Below, one piece after another: positions 38,701 through 47,700 of a stretch of 64,000 nt of DNA (within the stretch, counting starts at the first letter, position 1; each line of letters starts with the position of its first letter). Made by a program: the position numbers and the translations under genes. The stretch is from Leptasterias polaris (Eukaryota; Echinodermata; Asteroidea; Forcipulatida; Asteriidae), in contig JAZGTN010000188.1 of assembly GCA_037783415.1 (NCBI GenBank), positions 1,817,001 to 1,881,000 on the forward strand. The letters are read 5' to 3'. A model generated the notes under the pieces. It did not search any database. It saw nothing but the letters and a program-made list of their open reading frames with translations, and had not been told where the DNA came from.

Positions 38701-41700
38701 ATCACAACTTGTCAGTTTTGTCAATCATTTGTTGATACAAACCTTACTCAATAAGAAAGTCAAACACAAATTTGATAACTTACATTTTAACAGAGAGAAG
38801 GATTTGTTGTTCATGGAACTCCTTATCCACAGGTGTTGAAACAGGATGGTAGTAGGCGGGGCCTATACAGGACTGGATGCACTGCCACTAGGAAAAAAAT
38901 GTGGAAATAAATAAGATATAGCTTATTTTCAGTGACTGACTGAACAAATTCACAGAGGCCAGTCTATTGTCTGGATTTTTTTTTCAAGGTTCCCTTAAAT
39001 TCTCAAAAGGTTTGAGAGAAATAATTTCTTAAAATTGTCAAAATCCTGAATTCACAGAGATGTCAGACTAGTATTACAGAATGCTTTTGACAGTGTCAGG
39101 ACACTTCGTACCTTTACCTTTTCGTACCCGGGGAAGTGACTTTGGACACTCCGTACCCTGGACACTTCGTTCTGTCAGCCGAGTCACTTTGTACCTTCAT
39201 ACAAGACACTTCGTACCTTTTAGTCTTTACAAAATCACTGTTGTCGAAATGAACAATTGTTAAAATATAAATATAAAATATTAAAACGAATAAGAAGAAA
39301 ATATTTAGGTTTTTCTTATAACGTATTCAATAAATATTGATAAATAAGTTGTAACTAGTTTTGTCGAAAGAACACTTAAGATGACATTTTTACTGACATC
39401 CAATGGTCTAGGGCCCCAACTAGTTGCGATAATCGTAACCCTCCACGAAGGTCGCTGCAGGTCACAAGCGACCTTCGTGGAGGGTTACGATTATCGCAAC
39501 TAGGCCCCAACAAGAACAGTAAAGGGCAAACGCTACGAAGTGACTCGACTGACGGTAAGAAAGAAGTGACTCAGCTGACGATACGAAGTGACCAGCTTTG
39601 CCAAGGTACGAAGTGTCTCGAAGGTACGAAGTGTCCGGGGTACGAAAAGGTAAAGGTACGAAGTGTCTGACATCCCTTTTGACGGTGAAGATTTTCTTAT
39701 TTATTTTTTATTGAAAAAACAAAACAAACAAAACAAAACAAAAATGGTGATATGATGTGGATGATGACATGACAAGTTTGTTGGATTCTAAAATAAACAA
39801 AACACTCACTTCATTGGGATTGAATTGGCCATAGCGCTGGTCTCAGGCATGAATTTGGTGCTGCTTGTGGTTGTTCTTGTTCTTGTGCTCGACGACGATC
39901 TTCCATTTTAATAATTGTTCCATTTTTGATGATGGTCGATCTGTGTGGTGTGTGGGAGCCTCGTACACAACCTCGTATGCTTGGCTCATCTCGACGGCGG
40001 GTTAATTTGGTGCGAGATCGATCATCCTTCAGAACAACGTTTGCTGTGAACCATAGAACCGACCGTTCGCGAATTATTTGCGTGTGCCGAATTGAGAGAA
40101 AAAATAACTATTATTGGTCGTGTGAGGGCAGTATCTACAAAATCTATTAAAAAAATGAATAAAACGCTCACTGAGAGATAAACTCAAATCGGTAATTTGT
40201 TTTATTTATTTCTCATCAAATATGGCATTTCAGACATAAATATTTCAAGGGATATTTTCTACTATCATCATCATTAGACCGTGTAAGTTTGATGTTAATC
40301 TGTGATCTTAAAGTATATTTTGTCTTACCAATTCTGTAATGTTCCTTTAAGTCACATTGCTTTACCTACATGTATCATGGCACTTAACACTTAACACCCA
40401 TGTAAGAGGTACCAGTCTACTAATTACCACAATTTCCAATTCATTCCAATTGGATATCCAGTTGGAAAGAATTTGATTGAGTTGGTGTGAGTTGGTTTAT
40501 ATGGAATACTAAATTTCGATTTAGAATAAAAATCTTAGAACGACTTAGTCCAGTTGGAAATCCAATTGGTACACAGATGGCTTGATTTAATTGAATTGGA
40601 ATTAGTTGAAATTTGTTTCTACCAATTGGAAATTTCGCCTCCCAATGAGTTGTTTGTATTACTTAGTTTTCTGGTGCCACACTCCCACAGAGTTCTTCCA
40701 CCACCATGACTCTTCTTAGTAGGCCCCATCCTGTAAAAAATAAGCATTAAACATGAACATTACAAATACCAAAAATTAATACAGGGTACTAATGTCTAAT
40801 GTTTGGGAATAAAATAAACTAATTTAAATTTGTGGTTCAATAAAGTAACGAGATTGTTGTGAGAGAGATCATGATTATGATATGGATTAAGGGGTCCCTT
40901 GAAGAAAAGTCTCAACGCTTTCTGACTTGTGTCTTACACCATAATTTAGCGGCAATACTCAATAGAACTTAAGTGGATTGGCTTGTAATTTGTAAGCTAA
41001 TTTTTTTTTTTTAAAGACATCATGGATTTTTCTGGAAAATTGATTGCCTTTCTAGTCGCGAGCGTGAACTTTTGATCACGTATTATTTAACAACTTGCAC
41101 CGAGAACCATACTTGTCGGGTTCCCTCAACTATTTCACAACTGCTACGATCTAATGTGGACCGGACTGATTTACTGATCGCGCTGACCGCATTACACGTT
41201 AATTATTTCAGAAAACCTTGATTGCGCTCGGCGCGCTGATAACATCAAGGCTGGTCCCCATCAAATTTCAGCAGTTGATCATTTTACTGTTGTGGAGTTG
41301 TTGAGGGAACCTGACAAAACATGTTTTTTCGCATAAGTTAATAATTGTGTGAACAAAAATTCACATCGCGACTCGAAAGGCAATCAATTTTCCCCCCAAA
41401 ATCTGTGATGTCTTAAAAAAACTTCAGCAGTAGGGCTAAATTACAAGTATATTAGTATTCGATCGGTAAGTTTCATGTTCGAGAACGTCCCCGATTCAAA
41501 ATCTCATAGGGCACAAAAATAGGTTTGCAATATGGTGCTTCTACTGCTAGAGCTAAGGGTACGGCGGGATTGGCTCTATTCATGGGGCTATAGGGCATAT
41601 GGCCGGCGATACATACAACTTTTGTAAGTGGATGCAAATCTGAAACTTTCTTTGGAAACCTTCTTTAGTTCTTTGTTCGCACTTCAAATAACATGGTTAA

Positions 41701-44700
41701 ATTGTTACCCAGAAGAGAAAGGGCTTTTAGTACAACAACAAAAATAAACAAAATCTCACCTGCAATACTACTTTGGATAATCTTCTGAAGTCGTAGATCG
41801 AAATGTGAAGTGAGTGATTTTCGGACACATGTTTGCTCATCCTCTTGCCCGTTGATGCACAATCGAACGTGCTTATAATGGGAGCGATACAGCGAGGCAC
41901 CAGTGGCACGAGTTTGAAATGGTACCACAATGCATGGCACAATGATTCGCCTGTACCAGAGAGGGTCCGACAGCAGACTATGAAAGTCCATCCACGGACT
42001 CGGGACACTTATGCATGGCATTGTATCTGAGCATGCTTTATGATCTGAGCGCGGCGCCGGCGAAAATAGTCGGACATAAACAATGATTTGTTATAATAAT
42101 TAATATGTTTTAACAAATTTTCAGGAATAATTAAGATTAGTTTTATATAATGTTACAATAGGCATTTTGTTCAAAAAGTAGGGGGTGCTATTTTATTCCA
42201 GCACCCCCATACAAAATGATGTGGGTGCTGCACACCCCCGCTCTCGCGGGCCTGCTAATAATGTTACTGGCAACATCAGCCGGGAGCTCATTAAATTTGC
42301 TACACACAAACTTCTGATCAAAATCCCTGTGAGACATTTTAGTGAGAGACACAAACCGGTACACAACTCATAAGAGAGCAATTATGGAAACTGTTTTGAT
42401 GCTTCTACATAAATATAATGACTGGGTATTTTCATGCAGAAGTTATATAAATGGAATGTTACGGTCAACAGATAACCCACATAGTGGCTGAAGATAATAT
42501 TGCAGCAGGACTTTCAATGAAACATCTTATCAATATCACTCAAATTAATCAGGTCAAAAACAAAACAAAACAACACAAAAGTAGAGAAAACAAGAAAAAC
42601 AATTATTGTTTACATGATGCAAATAAATTTGGGATATACCTAAAATTACAAGTTGTATCTCTCTCCACTAAAACATCTTATTTGGAAATTCACAAAAAGT
42701 CATTAGAATAACAAGACTGCATACAGGTACACATGTGAATATGTATGTAAAAAATGTGAAAAGTAAATATATTCAAAGTAGAGAACAGCCAAAGCAACAA
42801 TTCTGTTCAAGCAGACCATTATCATTTAATTGAAAGGCATACACATTTATTAACCAATTTGATTCAGTATCACATTATCATATGTTTGAAACTTCTTTTA
42901 TGACACAAACATCTACTGAAAATTTGAATGCCTGGGTTGATGAAACAGAATGAGAGAAACCCACTTTACATCAGGGCTTTTGTCACACGAGGCAACTCTC
43001 AGGCAACCAACTGTACTGCAAGCAAAATTTCAAATAGTGTTTTACTATCCCAAAGAAAAGAATGAGAAAATTTAAAAATGTTATTTAGTTTTCATGAGGA
43101 TTGCCTGGAACTGACTCAGGAAGTGTCCTGTTATTTAAACATGGCCCTTGCATTGTATTCTTACCTGTGTTACACCACTTCTGTCCCCATTTAGGAATCT
43201 CAAATCATCTTTGCCTTTCTGTGTTATATACAAATGCTCCTGTTCAGAAGAAAAAAATGAAAGTACACAGTACAAGTGATGAATAACTTATTACTCAACA
43301 AGTTGTGACAATTTACAACACCTCTAATGCACTACACCACAGCTCAAACTTAATTGATGTTGAAGACACTGAAACAGCTACATTGTAAAATTTTGTTGTT
43401 GCTGAATTATAATTACATGTACCCCACTTTTAATTGTTGGTAAAGGCTGTTATACAAAAATGAGGAGAAACTTGAACTATTCCAACTTATGAGCAAAGCC
43501 AGGTGAAATGGAAATTTCACCAAGTGATTATATTCTGCGACTATTGAACCACATTTGATTAGTAGTCATAATTTTCATAATTTTCATAATTAACACAAAA
43601 TATACGCAGAAACTCATCCATCCCACTCTAAAAATTCAATTCAATAACTTCTAAACAACATAGACAACTCCATGAAGACAACAAGCTTGTCTGTCGTGAC
43701 AACACCTTGCCTCAGTTGGACAAATGGGTACAGAACGATTATTTTGGAAACGACGCTGCATTGTGAAGCTTCCAAAGCGTCTTATAATATCCATATATAC
43801 AGTGTAGGGCTCCTAAATTAAATTTTGGAGGGTCGCTGCAGTATTTATACATGGTAAAATAATTTATGCCAAGTGATCAAGTTACACCAATCAAATGGCC
43901 AGGATGCGTGTGGTATATAAACATCAATCATGTAGAATATGATAATGATAAATCTGTGGGTGTTTTTTGAAAGACTAATTTCTTAATAATAATAATAATA
44001 ATAATAATACTATAACAAATTATAATAATTAATAGCAATTTGTAATGCGCCAAATCAATCTAAACAGATGTTCAAGGTGCAGACATTGTAAACAAAACAA
44101 TACAAATCCAGTAAAAAATTAAGCAAAACAACAATTAGCGAAAAACACACATAAGTTAACAATGGATAACAACAAAACTATGAATTTAAGATTATACATC
44201 TTGAAAAGGAGATTTTGAGCGTACATGAATACGCAGAATTAAAAAGTACACTTTGGTTGCTGTACCATAACTGTATTTTCAACAACATAATTATGCATAT
44301 AAATGATGGTTTGAACAAACCCGTGTCCCCCTTTTCACTTTGTGAACTTTGTCCTCTCGTCCCCCTTGAACCCTTTAACTTTTGGGTGTCCAGATGTTTC
44401 AATTTTGCAGCTAACTCAGTACAGCATGAAATTGGCAAAACTACTTTTCTTATTTGTTTTATTGTAAAATCAAACTAATGGACAGGGTAGCTTCCATCAA
44501 AATTACACAGTAACTTTGTTGTACATTACCCACATGGTGTATACATGAATTGTACTAGAATTAATTAGATAATTCCCTAAAATGGCAAATCAGGAGGGCC
44601 TCCATGTTAAACATTATTTGAACATGTCCATGTAGTTATATTTTATTGGAAGTGTTAGCCTGCAATCAGCCAATGTGTCTTTGAACCTTGTTTGAATTTA

Positions 44701-47700
44701 GACATCCACATTAAACAAAAACTTTTAAAAAACTACCTGTTAAAAATGGAATCCCTAGTTCTCAATTTACAGAAAATGTGTACCTCTTACATGTACTTCT
44801 ACATTCCGGCCATGACTCTGTTGTTACTGGATGAGGACAAAGTACAACATTTCAAATGTTACATGCACATGTACATGTAAAGGACAGCAAAGCCAATTTT
44901 AATAATTAATTTATTCTAAAGCAGTTTTTGTAAATGTTTTGATTTCAAAATACTGACCACTGCTGATCCCACACCTGACGTCTTGAGTCCTGGAAATGGA
45001 TTAGGAACATCTGCTTCAGCACATTCTGCCATTAGTCTTTCACCCCTCTCTGGTAATGATGTACTTAGTTTCAACTTCGCATGTTCTGCTACAGGAGTAT
45101 CTGATGACTTGCTTCGCCATGCCCAATCTAGCTTAGGTTTGGGAATGATACGACCCACGTGCAATACGCTGTGACCACTACGCTTTGAACTACATTCACA
45201 GTCATTGCCTTCTAGCTGACTTAAAGTTTCCATGCTCTCTAAAAGAGGGCGGTCTTCATTGTATGAGGGGAAGGTGCTCATACCATTGATCAAAGCATCC
45301 AAATCAACATCATCTAAAAAGTAAAAAAACCCATTAAATTAATACTTTATCTTCTGCCAATCCTAGATGAAAGTACCATGAGCCATAGTTCATGTATCCC
45401 CATGCATATTGTTTCAACTGTTATAACACATTACACCAGCAATTCCATGCTCAAGTCAATTCACACTATAGAAATTAAATCCATTAATAATGATCAAATA
45501 CAAAAGTTAAACATTTTACATTTAAATACCCACAGAAATAGTTCGAAATGAGACACTACAATGTGTTAGAAATGTGAATGGCCCAAATGTTCTTCTTTCT
45601 TCAGCAAATTTGACTACGACTACTTGCTCCTAATGGTCAACTGTCATGGGATTATTTCTACATGTATGTCTCATTCCAATATCCTATAATGCATACAATG
45701 ATTAAATAGTATACACACACAAGTATTAATACTGCAGTGTGTTTAATGGTTGTAAAATCATGAGCTTACATCTGTCAAAGCTTTAGTACAGCAGTACTCA
45801 AGATTAACTTTAAAAGTTTATCATTTCAAAGAATGTGATGTTTTAATTCTTATGTTGTTTGAAATCATTAAAGCACATGAATGCAATTGAAACCTTAAGA
45901 AATTGGACATAAAAAGATTGTGTCCAACTGTTTCTCTGTTACACATTTGCTGGAGGATAATTTGTTAGCCATGCCGCTCAAAACAAATTGCAACCTCAGC
46001 CTTTGGCCTCCTTCCATATTGGAGGCAGAAGCACTATATTTTTCCCTATTCCACAAGCTAACTGTTTTTAAATGGCAATTAAACGTAAACACACAAAACA
46101 ATAATAATGTTTTTAAAATAACGTTTCCAGACTACACTAATGGTGTGTGAGGTTGTACATGTATGTGGGTGTGTTTGAGTTGCATAGGAAGGTTTGTTGG
46201 AGGGGGGGGGGGGGGGGGGGGTTGAGGGTGTTCTGCCAGAGTGATGATGTCTGTATTAATTAAAACCATTTTGTTTGTTCACAAACCCAGCTAGTTCCAA
46301 TGAAGAAGGAAATACGTCCATTCATATAATTGGTTTGGTGACATATTGCCAAAATGCCTTATCTATAGGTATTCTCAATACGGAGAAAGCAAGGTTTTGA
46401 TCATCAAATTTCAGTTCAGAATGATGAAATAATTAGTTTTATGCTCAACTCATGTTTACAAGACAGTGAAACAGACGTAAAAACAGACCTTCAAATATCA
46501 ATGTAATGGAACAACTGAACAAACAGTAGCTTTAGGGCTTGAGTTTGACCTTTAAAAATCACCTTTATCGGATGGAACAGCATTATTCTCAATAGCGTAG
46601 CACTCCTGAAACATCTTTTTTTATTAGTAGATCTTGAATAAATTTCATGTTTATGTACACACAACCTTTTGTATGTGTACATGTATACAATCTTGCAAAC
46701 ATGTAACTAATACTTGTTACAAAACAAACAAGTCTCATCAGTTAGTCAAATTTCTTTGATAAAAAAGACACACAGTATGGTGTCACAAACAGATTGTTGA
46801 GCCCATCACAGCCAAATGTATCTGAGCTTCTCCGCTTTCATTGGACAAACCCTACTGGCTTTTTTCTTAAAAGTCATTTATGACAAATCCTTCATACACT
46901 TCATGCCTCAAATATTTTACGCCATCATTTTAATACAAAATGGGGTATACAACCACAGGGGCTGATTTTGGCATGCACAAGTGTACTTTTTGTACATAAA
47001 CCACTACGGAGCGCCCTCTATTTTTGCAGTCAGTTGAATGACTGATGTGTGTAATCACCGTAATATTCCATTGTGTAGCATGCACAGGCATGCACCTATA
47101 TGCTTTGTTTCACTCATACAATGAGGAAAAGAAGGTACTGGAAATCATGCTTGTAATTAATACCTTTTTCCAAGGGTTATTGTGTAATCTCCAATTCCAG
47201 ACGTTTGTCCTTTTTTTTATAAAAATGTGGTTTACAATGAATAAAAATATGTTGCCGGCATTGTTTATCATTGTATTTGGCTCAATGGATGCCAACACAC
47301 TGTATCATTGCTCACAGCCAAGGTTTTGCAAACACAGTGAATGCATTATATTCATCTCGAAAGAGAATAACAAATCCCAGTGCTTATTATGAGAACCTAG
47401 CTGTCTTTCATTTGACAAGTCAGGGTTTCATTGTGACAAAAATATTTTCCAAGAAAAATTATTTCTCTGGAAGCTCCAAAATTGTTTGATAACTATTACC
47501 GCGCAGAGGCACAGAAAATAATTCTGAATATCGACCCGAAGTGGTTAAGATGGGGATAGGGTGAAACGTCAATGGATCATTTATTAATGGATGGATTAGT
47601 ACAGCTCACATTTTTAAGACAAAAAGTCATACATGTACATTGTAAGACATTATAAGCATCAAGCAATATAGTGAGTGGAGCTCATTCCTCAATACAGCAT

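Noticed and set aside
39926..40150. 74-codon plus-strand open frame
   Set aside because: Antisense shadow of the longer stop-free minus-strand frame of the nested gene candidate.
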